The notes: generated from the letters alone by a model not told the origin. Shown: positions 16,046 to 25,731, counted from the stretch's first letter. The stretch: 64,000 nt of DNA from Marinobacterium_D sp050908845 (GCF_050908845.1 NZ_CP194171.1:806001-870000), one strand, 5' to 3'. A program made the numbers and translations.

Positions 16046-16805
16046 GGCCCGTTCCCTGGCGTTCGATGCAGGTGGCTCGCGGCGCATAGAAAAGCTTGAT
16101 CTCAGGCTGGAGTCGGGGTCTATCCATGTGGTGCTCGGTCCCAATGGGTCCGGCAAATCTACGTTAATGGCGCTGCTCAGTGGCCTGCTGAATCCGCACC
16201 TGGGCGAGATACAACTTCAGGGACGTGCGCTGAACAGCTACAGCCTGGCAGAGCGTGCCCGGCATCTTGCGGTGATGCTGCAGAGTCAGCCGCTGGATTT
16301 CGCCTTTCAGGTGCGGGAGGTGATCGCCATGGGTGGTTACCCGCTGGATCTTTCCCGGCCGGAGCTCGGGCGGCGCATTGAGCAGCTGGCTGTGGCACTG
16401 GATATTGACCATCTGCTGGAACGCAGTTACCTGAGCCTGTCCGGCGGTGAGGCGCAGAGAGTCCAGCTGGCGCGGGTGCTGACCCAGCGTGGTTGTGAGC
16501 CGTCGGTGATTCTGCTGGATGAGCCGTTGACCGCGCTGGATCTCAAACACCAGCATCAGGCGCTGACGCTGCTCAGGGAGCTGGCCGCAGAGGGCTATGC
16601 GATCTTTATCGTGCTGCATGACCTGAATCTGGCCGCCGCCTATGCCGACCGGGTGATCCTGATGCGCGAGGGCGCGCTGGTGGCCCAGGGAAGCTGCGCA
16701 GGGGTGATGAGCACCGAGACCCTGTCCGCGCTTTACGACGTGCGTATCGAGCGCTACGAAACATCCGGCGGACAGGTGCTGTTCAGCAGCACCGGCAGGC
16801 TTTAG
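16038..16805 (+). CDS. ABC transporter ATP-binding protein, HmuV-like
   Basis: ATPase subunit of 255 residues: Walker A GPNGSGKST near 34, Q-loop in HLAVMLQSQPLDFAFQVREV, signature LSGGEAQRVQLARVL, Walker B VILLDEPLTALD and His-switch VLHDLNLAAAYAD. The segment after the Q-loop and the signature helix are closer to haem importers (HmuV/BhuV) than to FecE or BtuD, by recollection of those families. It overlaps the permease start-to-stop, so the two form one complex. Missing from the locus are the haem-binding protein and the TonB receptor. Confidence 0.87.
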   Translation: MLEARSLAFDAGGSRRIEKLDLRLESGSIHVVLGPNGSGKSTLMALLSGLLNPHLGEIQLQGRALNSYSLAERARHLAVMLQSQPLDFAFQVREVIAMGGYPLDLSRPELGRRIEQLAVALDIDHLLERSYLSLSGGEAQRVQLARVLTQRGCEPSVILLDEPLTALDLKHQHQALTLLRELAAEGYAIFIVLHDLNLAAAYADRVILMREGALVAQGSCAGVMSTETLSALYDVRIERYETSGGQVLFSSTGRL

Positions 16806-16818
16806 CGCTTTAAGTGCT

Positions 16819-18354
16819 TCAGTCGGCGAGCAGTTTCTGGCCGCGCAGCTGGGCCAGCAGCTGCTCGATCGCCTCGTCATCGCGGGTGTCCACATCCAGC
16901 GTGACCAGGCTCTCTTCGGCGGTGATCGGGTGCAGCAGTTCCTGCTGGCGCAGCATTATCTCCACATCGGCATCGGACGGGTCTGAGCCCTCTTCTGCAC
17001 GTCGTTTCAACCGCGCCTCGATCAGGTTCTGGTCACAATGGCAGCTGATGATTCTTAGATCCACCTGCTCCTTTTCGGCCATCTGGCGGAACAGGGTGCG
17101 TGCGCGCAGACGAATAAATGTGGCATCGACCACTACGCTGATACCGGCCCGCAACATGCAGCGGGTGCTGTCGAGCAGATGGTTGAAGGTGCGCAGGTTC
17201 ATGTCCGACCCGTACAGGTCCAGCCTCTCGCTGCGGGAGGCTTCGCGATAGATCCGCTTGCGCTCCACGTCTGAGCGGATCCGGATAGCACCCATCGCCT
17301 CAAATAGGCGCTTGCTGAGGTAGCTTTTGCCGCTGCCGCTGACGCCGTACATCAGCAGCAGAATCGGTGGCTTGGGGGTGCAGTAGCACTCGGTCAGATG
17401 CAGGTAATGCCGGAAGGTGTCTATATCCGGGTTATCCCCTAGCATCGCCACCTTGGCGCGCACCATCGACCGGTACGCCTTGTAAAAATTAAGCAGTACC
17501 AGGCCGTCATAATCACCGCTCAGCTCAAGGTAGCGGTTCAGACAACGGTTGGCCCAGCGGAACTGACCGTTCGCTTCCAGGTCCATCAGCAGGAACGCCA
17601 GGTCGCAGATGGTGTCTATCCAGCGGAACTGCAGATTGAACTCGATGCAATCGAACAGGCGCAGGTGATTGTGATAGAGCGTAATGTTGCCCAGATGCAG
17701 GTCGCCGTGGCACTCGCGGATGTGACCCTGGCGTTTGCGTGCGGCAAGGGTGTCCTTGAGGGCTTCAAAGCGCTGCCGGGTGAAGTTTTCCAGCTTCTCC
17801 AGCAGGGCGATGTCCTCGGCGGAAAGCCGGGATTTGTCCAGATGGGCATAGTTGTCAAAGACGGCACCGGCGATCGCATCCGCCTCACCCCAGGGACTGT
17901 CCTGGCCGACGATCGGTATCCGCTGGTGGAAGTCGGCAATCTGGGCCGCGAGCACATCGATCCATTCCGCCTGGAACTGGTGACGCTGCAGTAGCTGGTC
18001 CAGGCGCTGGCCGGACTCGAACTGGCGCATGCGTACGGCGTACTCGATCGGCGCGGAAGCGTCGCCCAGCAGAGGGGCCGATTCGCTGCCGCTGATCGGG
18101 ATCACCGCTTCGTAGATATCGGGCGCCAGGCGCTGGTTCAGACGCAGCTCTTCCTCGCAGCAGTAGCGTCTCTGCTCGAGGGTGGTGAAATCGAGAAAAC
18201 CGAAATTGACCGGCTTCTTGATCTTGTATGCGTAGTCGCCGGTGAGCAGCAGCCAGGAGATATGGGTCTCTATCACCTCGATCTCCGAGACCGGGTGGGG
18301 GTACTGCTCCGGCAGGCGCAAGCGTTCGATCAGTTCTGGTACCATGGCGCGCAT
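16819..18354 (-). CDS. APH-like / P-loop kinase fusion protein
   Basis: A 511-residue two-domain protein. The N-terminal half (to about 330) resembles aminoglycoside-phosphotransferase-like kinases: HGDLHLGNITLYHNHLRLFDCIEFN holds the catalytic HGD and the metal-binding Asp. The C-terminal part is a P-loop kinase (GVSGSGKSYLSKRL near 350, Asp-rich end). This COG2187-COG0645 fusion is widespread in proteobacteria and is not evidence of aminoglycoside resistance; the substrate is unknown. Start ATG 18354 or ATG 18345 are both possible, as neither has a clear ribosome site. It is divergent from mrcB (33 nt) and converges with the ABC ATPase. Confidence 0.85.
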   Translation of the reverse strand: MRAMVPELIERLRLPEQYPHPVSEIEVIETHISWLLLTGDYAYKIKKPVNFGFLDFTTLEQRRYCCEEELRLNQRLAPDIYEAVIPISGSESAPLLGDASAPIEYAVRMRQFESGQRLDQLLQRHQFQAEWIDVLAAQIADFHQRIPIVGQDSPWGEADAIAGAVFDNYAHLDKSRLSAEDIALLEKLENFTRQRFEALKDTLAARKRQGHIRECHGDLHLGNITLYHNHLRLFDCIEFNLQFRWIDTICDLAFLLMDLEANGQFRWANRCLNRYLELSGDYDGLVLLNFYKAYRSMVRAKVAMLGDNPDIDTFRHYLHLTECYCTPKPPILLLMYGVSGSGKSYLSKRLFEAMGAIRIRSDVERKRIYREASRSERLDLYGSDMNLRTFNHLLDSTRCMLRAGISVVVDATFIRLRARTLFRQMAEKEQVDLRIISCHCDQNLIEARLKRRAEEGSDPSDADVEIMLRQQELLHPITAEESLVTLDVDTRDDEAIEQLLAQLRGQKLLAD

Positions 18355-18387
18355 TCAGTCGATAAAGCTCAGGATTATACTGACACG

Positions 18388-20715
18388 ATGAGTAAAAAGA
18401 GAAATAGCCGCAAGTCCCCCCGCAGTCGCAAGGCCTCCCGTTCCTGGTTGAGAAAGCTGCTCGGCCCGCTGCTCAAGCTGATGCTCGTGCTGACGGTGGT
18501 TGCCGCGGCGGGGTTGATCTATCTCGATGCTCAGGTCCGGGCCAAGTTTGAAGGCAAGCGCTGGGCGTTGCCGGCCAAGGTCTATGCGAGGCCGCTGGAG
18601 CTTTATCCGGGACAGGCGTTGAGCGCCGAGGACTTTCGCATCGAACTCCAGGGACTGGGCTACCAGTCGCAGGCCAACCCGAATCGACCGGGAACGCTGC
18701 AGTGGTCCGGCAATTCGGTGCAGCTGGTTACACGCGGATTTCCTTTTCCCGACGGTTTTGAAACCTCGAAAACGCTGCAGCTGGATTTCAACTCGGGTGG
18801 TTTGAGCCGCATCCGCAATGAAAGCGGGCGCTCCCTGTCACTGGTGCGACTGGAGCCGATCCTGATCGGCGGTATCTATCCCAAGGATAATGAGGACAGG
18901 GACCTGGTGCGCCTGGAGGATGTGCCGCCCATGTTGCCTGCTGCCCTGATCGCGGTTGAGGACAGGGATTATTACAGCCACCACGGTATCTCGCTGCGCG
19001 GCATTGCCCGTGCAATGTGGGTCAATGCGCGCGCCGGGCGCTTTGTGCAGGGCGGCAGTACCCTGACGCAGCAGCTGATCAAGAACTTCTATCTCACCGC
19101 CGATCGCACCCTGGCGCGCAAGCTCCTCGAGATGCCGATGGCGATGCTGCTCGACCTGCACTACAGCAAGGATGAGATTCTCGAGGCCTATCTTAACGAG
19201 GTCTACCTGGGTCAGTCAGGCGCCCGCGCCATTCACGGTTTCGGCATGGGCAGCCAGTACTATTTCGGACGTCCGGTGGGCGAGTTGAGCCTGGCTCAGT
19301 CGGCGCTGCTGGCTGGGCTGGTGAAGGGACCCTCCTATTTTGACCCGCGGCGTCATCCGGAACGCGCGTTGGAGCGGCGCAACCTGGTGCTGCGTCTGCT
19401 GCGTGATCAGGGCCAGCTGGCAGAGGTGGATTACCAGGCGGCGATCAATGAACCGCTGGGCGTGGTGAAAAAGGGCGGCCTGCGCAAAGGGGCCTACCCG
19501 GCCTACCTGGATCTGGTGAAGCGACAGCTGCAGCAGGAATACCGCGATGAGGACCTGAGCTCCGAGGGGTTGCGGGTGTTCACGGCGCTGGACCCGCTGG
19601 TGCAGGCGCGGGCAGAGCGCTCTCAGCAGGAGACGCTGACCACACTGGAAAACCGCTATGGACTGCCGGCAGACGAGCTGGAAAGCAGCATGGTCGTCGC
19701 CGACCCGCAGACCGGCGAGATCCTGTCGGTGATCGGCGGGCGTCAGAGCCGTTACGAGGGCTTCAACCGCGCGCTGGATGCGGATCGTCCCATCGGCTCC
19801 CTGGTCAAACCGGCGGTCTACCTGACCGCGCTGGAGCAGGGCTATACCCTGGCCTCCCAGATTGACGACGAGGCGTTCAAGCTGGAGTTACCCAATGGGG
19901 ATGTCTGGGCGCCGGATAACTTCGATAACAAAAGCCATGGCCAGGTACCGCTGCACTATGCCCTGTCGCGCTCCTACAACCAGGCTACGGCCCAGCTGGG
20001 GTTGAATGTCGGTGTCGAGAAGGTGGTGGATATGCTCGAGCGCCTGGGGGTAGAGAAAGAGCTCAAGCCCTATCCGTCGCTGCTGCTCGGCGCCCAGGGG
20101 CTGTCCGCGCTGGAGGTGGCTGGTGTGTACCAGACGCTGGCGGCCAACGGTTTCCGGGTGCCACTGAGGGCGATCCGCTCTGTGACTAATGCCGAGGGCG
20201 AGGAGTTGTCACGTTACCCGTTTAAGCTGCGCCAGGAGGTGGATCCCGGTCTGGTGCACCTGATCCAGTATGCGATGCAGGAGGTCGCCCGTGAGGGTAC
20301 CGCCCGTTACGCCTATTCCGTGCTGCCGCAGAACCTTAATATCGCCGGCAAAACCGGGACCTCCAATGGTCAGCGTGACAGCTGGTTTGCAGGCTTTACC
20401 GGCAACCGTCTGGCGGTTGTCTGGGTGGGGCGTGATGACAATGCCAGCCTGCCGTTTACCGGCTCCGGCGGTGCGCTGCGGGTCTGGACCGACTATATGC
20501 GCCGCGAGAGACCGGAGCCGTTCTACGCCTCCCGTCCGGAGGGTGTGGAGTATGCCTGGGTGGATGAGGCAACCGGCTTGCTGTCTGACCAGCGCTGCGA
20601 AGGCTCCCGGCAGTTGCCGTTCCTGGCTGGGACTGAGCCGCAACAGAGCGTAGACTGCGGCCAGAGAAGGGGAGCAGGCAACCCGCTGGACTGGTTCCGC
20701 GGCTGGTTCCAATGA
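18388..20715 (+). CDS. mrcB: Penicillin-binding protein 1B (bifunctional transglycosylase/transpeptidase)
   Basis: A 775-residue class A PBP that polymerises and cross-links peptidoglycan. After a basic cytoplasmic tail (KKRNSRKSPRSRKASRS) and one membrane helix (about 30-50) comes the UB2H region that contacts LpoB. The GT51 domain has EDRDYYSHHGIS and QGGSTLTQQLIKNFYL. The transpeptidase has SLVK (in IGSLVKPAVYL), SYN (SRSYNQATAQ) and KTG (AGKTGTSNGQRDSW). ATG 18388 is chosen because upstream in-frame codons overlap the divergent gene and carry no homology. The small TPR lipoprotein follows 25 nt later. Confidence 0.95.
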   Translation: MSKKRNSRKSPRSRKASRSWLRKLLGPLLKLMLVLTVVAAAGLIYLDAQVRAKFEGKRWALPAKVYARPLELYPGQALSAEDFRIELQGLGYQSQANPNRPGTLQWSGNSVQLVTRGFPFPDGFETSKTLQLDFNSGGLSRIRNESGRSLSLVRLEPILIGGIYPKDNEDRDLVRLEDVPPMLPAALIAVEDRDYYSHHGISLRGIARAMWVNARAGRFVQGGSTLTQQLIKNFYLTADRTLARKLLEMPMAMLLDLHYSKDEILEAYLNEVYLGQSGARAIHGFGMGSQYYFGRPVGELSLAQSALLAGLVKGPSYFDPRRHPERALERRNLVLRLLRDQGQLAEVDYQAAINEPLGVVKKGGLRKGAYPAYLDLVKRQLQQEYRDEDLSSEGLRVFTALDPLVQARAERSQQETLTTLENRYGLPADELESSMVVADPQTGEILSVIGGRQSRYEGFNRALDADRPIGSLVKPAVYLTALEQGYTLASQIDDEAFKLELPNGDVWAPDNFDNKSHGQVPLHYALSRSYNQATAQLGLNVGVEKVVDMLERLGVEKELKPYPSLLLGAQGLSALEVAGVYQTLAANGFRVPLRAIRSVTNAEGEELSRYPFKLRQEVDPGLVHLIQYAMQEVAREGTARYAYSVLPQNLNIAGKTGTSNGQRDSWFAGFTGNRLAVVWVGRDDNASLPFTGSGGALRVWTDYMRRERPEPFYASRPEGVEYAWVDEATGLLSDQRCEGSRQLPFLAGTEPQQSVDCGQRRGAGNPLDWFRGWFQ

Positions 20716-20740
20716 AACAGGATGAATTAAGGGCGAGGAT

Positions 20741-21322
20741 ATGAAAAAGATCGCATCGGCGTTGGCTGTCTCTGTTGTGCTGGCCGGTTGTGCCGGCCCC
20801 AACCCCTACCGCACGCCGGTGGAGGATCGCAGTGACTCCCGTTCAGTCAGCACACCGCCACCGCCGGGCAGCGTGCAGCCGGTTGATCCCAGTCCGGGTG
20901 TGACCGTGCAGCCTATCGATGAGGTGCCGGTGTTCCGCCAGCAGCGTGAAGAACTGCCGGATGCAGGCAGCGAGGCGATTCAGGCACCGACCCAGCAGCC
21001 GCGCAATGCCGCGGTGGTCGCCCTGCTGGACTCCGCCCAGCAGAATACCAGTGGCGGTGATCTGCGTTCGGCACAGAACCAGCTTGAACGGGCGCTGCGG
21101 ATTTCGCCGCGGGACCCGCAGGTGTACTACCAGCTGGCCGATGTGCAGCGCCGGCTGGGGCAGTTTCTGCAGGCAGAACAGGTGGCGTTGAAAGGGGTGA
21201 ACGTGGCCGGCGGCCAGCCCGCTGAGCTGCGTCGTCTGTGGAGTCTGATCGCACTGATCCGCAGTGACGCCGGCGACAGTGCCGGCGCCCGCGAAGCGCA
21301 GCAGAAGGCCAGCCGTTACTGA
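20741..21322 (+). CDS. TPR-containing lipoprotein
   Basis: A 193-residue lipoprotein with lipobox LAGC and acylated Cys17. A Pro-rich linker (SVSTPPPPGSVQPVDPSPG) is followed by one or two tetratricopeptide-like repeats (LRSAQNQLERALRISPRDPQ, QAEQVALKG...). Residue 18 is Ala and 19 Gly, so outer-membrane delivery by Lol is expected. Its place directly behind mrcB suggests a cell-envelope role, possibly as a PBP1B partner like LpoB, but it shows no LpoB motif. It converges with, and overlaps by 7 nt, the next minus-strand gene. Confidence 0.8.
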   Translation: MKKIASALAVSVVLAGCAGPNPYRTPVEDRSDSRSVSTPPPPGSVQPVDPSPGVTVQPIDEVPVFRQQREELPDAGSEAIQAPTQQPRNAAVVALLDSAQQNTSGGDLRSAQNQLERALRISPRDPQVYYQLADVQRRLGQFLQAEQVALKGVNVAGGQPAELRRLWSLIALIRSDAGDSAGAREAQQKASRY

Positions 21323-21936
21323 GACGGCTGGTTCAGCGTTACCAGTTCCAATCGGGCAGCAAGCGTCAGCAGACCAAGCCCCAGGGCCGCGAGCAGGCTG
21401 AACAGTGTCGGCTGGGGTGCCAGCGGCAGCGGCAGGTTGCCGGTGAATGCCATGGCTGCGGCCAGGAGCAGGGCAGAGGCCGCACAGAACAACCGGGCCC
21501 TGGTGTTGCCAAGGAACAGCGCGCCGGAGAACACGCCGATGGCTGTCGCCGCACCGAGTACATTGGTGTACTCCTGGCCATAGCCCAGCTGGCGGTTCAG
21601 CTCGAACAGGGCAAAAAAGCCCAGCAGCAGCCGGCCCCAGCCGGCAGCGCTCCAGAACAGCCGCTTGCCCAGCGCATAGACAGCCGTTGCCAGCATCGGC
21701 ATCCCCGCATAGATACCCAGGTTCACGCCAAGCCGGCGCAGGGTATCCATGTCTGTACTTTCACCGGGCAGCCAGGTGGCAACGACCGCGAGCAGAACAA
21801 ACAGTGAGCTCAGGGACCAGGCACCCAGCAGAACGCTGTGGGGAGCATCCTGCTGGCGCGCGTTGTTGGACCACAGGGCGCTGCCGGCTGCTGCAGCCAG
21901 CAGTGCTGCGTCCGCTACCAGAGTTGTGATGCTCAC
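21316..21936 (-). CDS. Uncharacterised multi-pass membrane protein
   Basis: A 206-residue protein made almost wholly of seven or so hydrophobic helices (for example SVLLGAWSLSSLFVLLAVVATWL and LFSLLAALGLGLLTLAARLEL). It has no recognisable catalytic motif. It starts inside the hemL stop (ATGA overlap, 4 nt), so it is translated with hemL. The function is unknown to me; the coupling to tetrapyrrole synthesis is context only. Confidence 0.7.
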   Translation of the reverse strand: MSITTLVADAALLAAAAGSALWSNNARQQDAPHSVLLGAWSLSSLFVLLAVVATWLPGESTDMDTLRRLGVNLGIYAGMPMLATAVYALGKRLFWSAAGWGRLLLGFFALFELNRQLGYGQEYTNVLGAATAIGVFSGALFLGNTRARLFCAASALLLAAAMAFTGNLPLPLAPQPTLFSLLAALGLGLLTLAARLELVTLNQPSQ

Positions 21937-23213
21937 AGTGCGGCGAACGCCTTGTCGGCGGCGGCCAGCGTGGCATCCAGGTCCGCTTCGGTGAGGGCAT
22001 CGGAGATGAAGCCCGCTTCAAATGCGGAAGGCGCCAGGTAAATGCCCTGATCCAGCATGGCGTGGAAGAAGCGGCCGAAGGCTTCGGTATTGCAGGCGGT
22101 GGCGCCCTTGAAGTCGGTCACTTCGGACTTGTCGGTGAAGAACAGGCCAAACATGCCGCCGACGCAGTTGGTGGTGAACGGGACGTCATGGCGTGCCGCA
22201 ATCACTTCCAGCCCCTGGGTCAGGTACTCCGCCTTGGCGCTCAGTGATTCGTGCACATCGCCTTCGCACAGGGCGTTGAGCATGGCAAGGCCGGCGGCCA
22301 TGGCCAGCGGGTTACCGGACAGGGTACCGGCCTGGTAAACAGGGCCCAGCGGCGCGATATGGGACATGATCTCCTTCTTGCCACCGAAAGCGCCCACCGG
22401 CAGACCGCCGCCGATCACCTTGCCGAGGGTGGTAAGGTCGGGCTTGACGTTATAGAGCGCCTGAGCGCCGCCGAGGGCGACGCGGAAGCCGGTCATCACC
22501 TCGTCGAAAATCAGTACGGTGCCGTACTCGTCACAGATCTCGCGCAGGCCTTCGAGGAAACCGGGCTGCGGCGGGATGCAGTTCATGTTGCCGGCCACCG
22601 GCTCGACGATAATACAGGCGACCTGCTCGCCGACCGCGGCAAAGGCTTCACGCACGTTGTCCAGGTTGTTGAATTCCAGCGTCAGCGTGTGTTCGGCCAG
22701 GGAGGCGGGCACTCCCGGAGAGTTAGGCTCGCCCAGCGTCAGCGCGCCGGAACCTGCCTTGACCAGCAACGAATCAGAGTGGCCGTGGTAGCAGCCTTCG
22801 AATTTGACGATCTTGTCACGGCCGGTGTAGCCGCGGGCAAGACGGATAGCGCTCATGGTGGCTTCGGTACCGGAGCTGACCATACGCACCATCTCGATCG
22901 AGGGCATGATCTCGCAGACCTTGTCGGCCATCTCGGTCTCGATGGCGGTGGGCGCGCCAAAGCCCAGACCGTTGTCCAGCGCAGAACGCACCGCGTCCAT
23001 CACCGGCGGGAAGTTGTGACCCAGGATCATCGGGCCCCAGGAGCCGACGTAGTCGATATATTGCTTGTCGTCCTCGTCGATCAGGTAGGCGCCTTCGCCC
23101 TTTTTAAAGAAAACCGGGGTGCCGCCAACGCCCTTGAACGCACGGACCGGAGAGTTAACACCACCGGGGATATGGGCCTGGGCGGCCTTGAACAGAGCTT
23201 CGGAACCTGACAT
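21933..23213 (-). CDS. hemL: Glutamate-1-semialdehyde 2,1-aminomutase
   Basis: Moves the amino group of glutamate-1-semialdehyde to make 5-aminolevulinate in the C5 pathway of haem synthesis. It is a PLP enzyme of 426 residues with Lys265 in TLGKVIGGGLPVGAFGG, the phosphate-binding SSGTEATMSA at 113 and VEPVAGNMN at 203. Length and motifs are standard. It follows thiE by 40 nt and is coupled to the downstream membrane protein. Confidence 0.97.
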   Translation of the reverse strand: MSGSEALFKAAQAHIPGGVNSPVRAFKGVGGTPVFFKKGEGAYLIDEDDKQYIDYVGSWGPMILGHNFPPVMDAVRSALDNGLGFGAPTAIETEMADKVCEIMPSIEMVRMVSSGTEATMSAIRLARGYTGRDKIVKFEGCYHGHSDSLLVKAGSGALTLGEPNSPGVPASLAEHTLTLEFNNLDNVREAFAAVGEQVACIIVEPVAGNMNCIPPQPGFLEGLREICDEYGTVLIFDEVMTGFRVALGGAQALYNVKPDLTTLGKVIGGGLPVGAFGGKKEIMSHIAPLGPVYQAGTLSGNPLAMAAGLAMLNALCEGDVHESLSAKAEYLTQGLEVIAARHDVPFTTNCVGGMFGLFFTDKSEVTDFKGATACNTEAFGRFFHAMLDQGIYLAPSAFEAGFISDALTEADLDATLAAADKAFAAL

Positions 23214-23253
23214 GAACTGCCTTCCTTAAATCTTGAATGGGTGAAACTTGAAT

Positions 23254-23883
23254 TCAGTGAGCAAACAGGCCTGAAAACGCCTGTGCGCGGGCCTGGATAT
23301 CGTCCTGGGCAAATAGCGCATGGACCACGGCCACAAGGTCAGCACCCGCGGAAATTACCTGGCTGGCATTATCCACACTGAGACCGCCAATCGCCACTAT
23401 CGGGCAGTTCAGCTGTTGCCGGGCTTCCTGTAGCAGACTCAGCGGTGCAGGCGTTGCACCGGGCTTGGTTTTGGAGGGGAAAAAGGCGCCGAAAGCAACG
23501 TAGTCCGCGCCCGCTCTGTCTGCGGCCAGGGCCAGATCCAGGCGGTCGTGGCAGGTGATGCCGATAATCGCTTCAGGTCCGAGTGTTGCCCGGGCGTCGG
23601 CCAGAGAGCCATCTTCCTGGCCCAGGTGTACGCCATCTGCCCCTGATGTCAGGGCCAGCTGGATATCATCGTTGATCAGCAGCGGGACCTGGTACTGCCG
23701 GCAAAGTGCAGCCAGCGCTTTGGCCTGGCGCAGCCGTTTGCCGGCATCATCGGATTTGTCGCGATACTGGATCAGGCGGGTGCCACCCTGCAGCGCTTTT
23801 TCGACGTACTGCAGCAGGCTTTGGTCATCGGGCATCAGGGTAGAGTCGGTAATGCCGTACAGGCCTTGGGATAGTGTTGTCAT
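23254..23883 (-). CDS. thiE: Thiamine-phosphate synthase
   Basis: Couples HMP-pyrophosphate with thiazole phosphate to give thiamine monophosphate. TIM-barrel protein of 209 residues with LIQYRDKS (substrate-binding), LINDDIQLALTSGADGVHLGQED and the phosphate loop PIVAIGGLSVDN. Its start overlaps the end of the ClC gene by 4 nt, and hemL follows. No THI-box riboswitch was seen because the gene has no leader of its own. Confidence 0.95.
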   Translation of the reverse strand: MTTLSQGLYGITDSTLMPDDQSLLQYVEKALQGGTRLIQYRDKSDDAGKRLRQAKALAALCRQYQVPLLINDDIQLALTSGADGVHLGQEDGSLADARATLGPEAIIGITCHDRLDLALAADRAGADYVAFGAFFPSKTKPGATPAPLSLLQEARQQLNCPIVAIGGLSVDNASQVISAGADLVAVVHALFAQDDIQARAQAFSGLFAH

Positions 23884-25595
23884 AGTGCTTGTTTGTGGTT
23901 GTAGAATTCTTCGATCTGGCCGCGGCTGATAACGCCGAGGGGGCGCTCCTGGTTGCTGACTACCAGCAGGGCCGAAACACCGCGGGAGGCCATCAGCTCC
24001 CAGGCTTCGAGCAGGGTCGAGCGCGAATAGATGCTCACCGCCTCCTGGCGGCTGGCCGGAATCTGCATCAGATCCAGCTCGCTTGCTGCGGCTTCTGCGT
24101 TGGCATTTTTCTCCAGCCAGCGCCGTGCATCGCCCGGTGGCAGCAGGGCTTTATCCTCCTCCTGTTCAACCAAAAGCCAATGCGGTGATTCTTCAAGCAG
24201 CCTGTTGATGGAGTCGACAGATGCCCGGGCCGGGGTTGCCAGCAGGTTGCGATCCATCAGGCTGCCCACGGCTGCGCGTGAAAGCGCCTGGGCCAACGGC
24301 GCCTGGCTGATGTCGAGCCCCTGAGCCTGCAGCATCGCCTGAAAAGCGGAGGGGCGTTTGAACAGCGAGCGCAGGGTCAGGTTGCTGACAACGATAGCCA
24401 GCATCCCCGGCAGGATGATGGCAGAGTTGTCGGTCAGCTCCAGTAGAGCGATCAGCGCCGCCAGCGGGGCGTTCAGGATGGCGCCCATCATTGACCCCAT
24501 GCCGATAATGGCAAACAGGTCCGTGGATATATCCAGTCCCAGGTGGCGTGCCGTTCCTGCCAGCAGGGCGCCGGCGATGGCGCCTATCACTAGTGAGGGC
24601 CCGATGATCCCGCCCGGGACACCCATGCTGATGGCGAAAGGGGTCAGCAGTGTTTTGCACACCAGCAGCAGAAGCAGGAACTCCAGGTTGTTGGGGTTAT
24701 CGAACACACCTTCGATACTGTCATAACCGGTGCCCATGACCTGCGGAACCGCCATCGAGATGACGCCGGCCAGCGCGCCGGCAAACATCAGCCTGACCGG
24801 CAGGGGAACACGGCGCAGCCGCTGCGTCTGCTGCAGGGTGGCGATAAACGCCGCAGCCACCAGGCCTATGCCGAGGCCCAGCAGTAACAGCATCGGCAGG
24901 TCATGCAGGGTGTCATGGGGCAGAATGGGCAGGCGCAGGTCATCCACACGTCCCAGGGTGATCTGAATCAGTACGTCGGCCACCACAGCGGCAACGATGA
25001 CCGGTATGAAACCGAGGATGCTGTATTCGAGCAGGATCACTTCCATCGCGAAAATGACACCGGCCAGTGGCGTGTTGAAAACGGCGGCGATGGAAGCGGC
25101 GCTGCCGCAGCCGATCAGGATGCGCAGGGTGTTGTTGGGCAGCTTCATCCATTGGCCGATCAGGCTGCTGCAGCTGGCGCCCAGGTAGACGGCCGGTCCC
25201 TCACGTCCCACGCTATGGCCGCTCCCCAACGCAACCGTACCGCCAATAAATTGGGTCAGCAGGTTGGTGAAGGACAACTTGCCCTGGTGGTAGTTAAGCC
25301 GCACGAGCAGGTGCGGTATGCCAACGGAGCGGGCCGCGGGCGGCAGGCTCAGGAACAGGGCAACCAGTATCAGGCTGCCGGCCAGCGGATAGCAGAAACG
25401 CTGCCACAGGCTCAGGGACTCGAACTGTTCGCTGATGCCCGACGGCAGGAGCCAATGCTGGGGCAGCTCGATGGCAAGCCGGAACAGCAGGATAACCAGA
25501 CCGGTACACAGGCCTGAGAGAATGCCCAGCACAACCAGCTGGGGCAGGGCGTCGAAGTGGGACAGGCGTTGCCGGAAACGATCAAGCCACGGCAT
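23880..25595 (-). CDS. ClC-family chloride channel/antiporter with CBS domains
   Basis: A 571-residue ClC protein. Selectivity-filter segments are GSGHSVGREGPAVYLGAS (GREGP), GVPGGIIGPSLVIGAIAG (the GxFxP equivalent reads GIIGP) and a C-terminal helix R region. After about residue 430 come two CBS-like segments (VGSLMDRNLLATPARASVDS, STLLEAWELMASRGVSALLVVSN) that usually bind nucleotides. In place of the conserved GSGIP the first filter shows SVGIPHLLVRL. It is the first gene of ClC-thiE-hemL and its stop overlaps thiE by 4 nt. Transport mode (channel or H+/Cl- exchange) is not certain. Confidence 0.92.
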   Translation of the reverse strand: MPWLDRFRQRLSHFDALPQLVVLGILSGLCTGLVILLFRLAIELPQHWLLPSGISEQFESLSLWQRFCYPLAGSLILVALFLSLPPAARSVGIPHLLVRLNYHQGKLSFTNLLTQFIGGTVALGSGHSVGREGPAVYLGASCSSLIGQWMKLPNNTLRILIGCGSAASIAAVFNTPLAGVIFAMEVILLEYSILGFIPVIVAAVVADVLIQITLGRVDDLRLPILPHDTLHDLPMLLLLGLGIGLVAAAFIATLQQTQRLRRVPLPVRLMFAGALAGVISMAVPQVMGTGYDSIEGVFDNPNNLEFLLLLLVCKTLLTPFAISMGVPGGIIGPSLVIGAIAGALLAGTARHLGLDISTDLFAIIGMGSMMGAILNAPLAALIALLELTDNSAIILPGMLAIVVSNLTLRSLFKRPSAFQAMLQAQGLDISQAPLAQALSRAAVGSLMDRNLLATPARASVDSINRLLEESPHWLLVEQEEDKALLPPGDARRWLEKNANAEAAASELDLMQIPASRQEAVSIYSRSTLLEAWELMASRGVSALLVVSNQERPLGVISRGQIEEFYNHKQAL

Positions 25596-25731
25596 ATGGC
25601 TGGGTCTCTATGCGCATTCGATAGTCAATGAACTGCTGTGTCAGTATGATAGATTCTCTGCGCCGATCTATCCTTGATGTCGGGGGCAGAAGCTAAGATT
25701 AACAGGTCTGAAAAACTATTGAGAGGTTAGT

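Noticed and set aside
16819..18354. Aminoglycoside resistance gene
   Set aside because: The APH-like domain is part of a widespread chromosomal fusion with a P-loop kinase, with no resistance context or mobile element.
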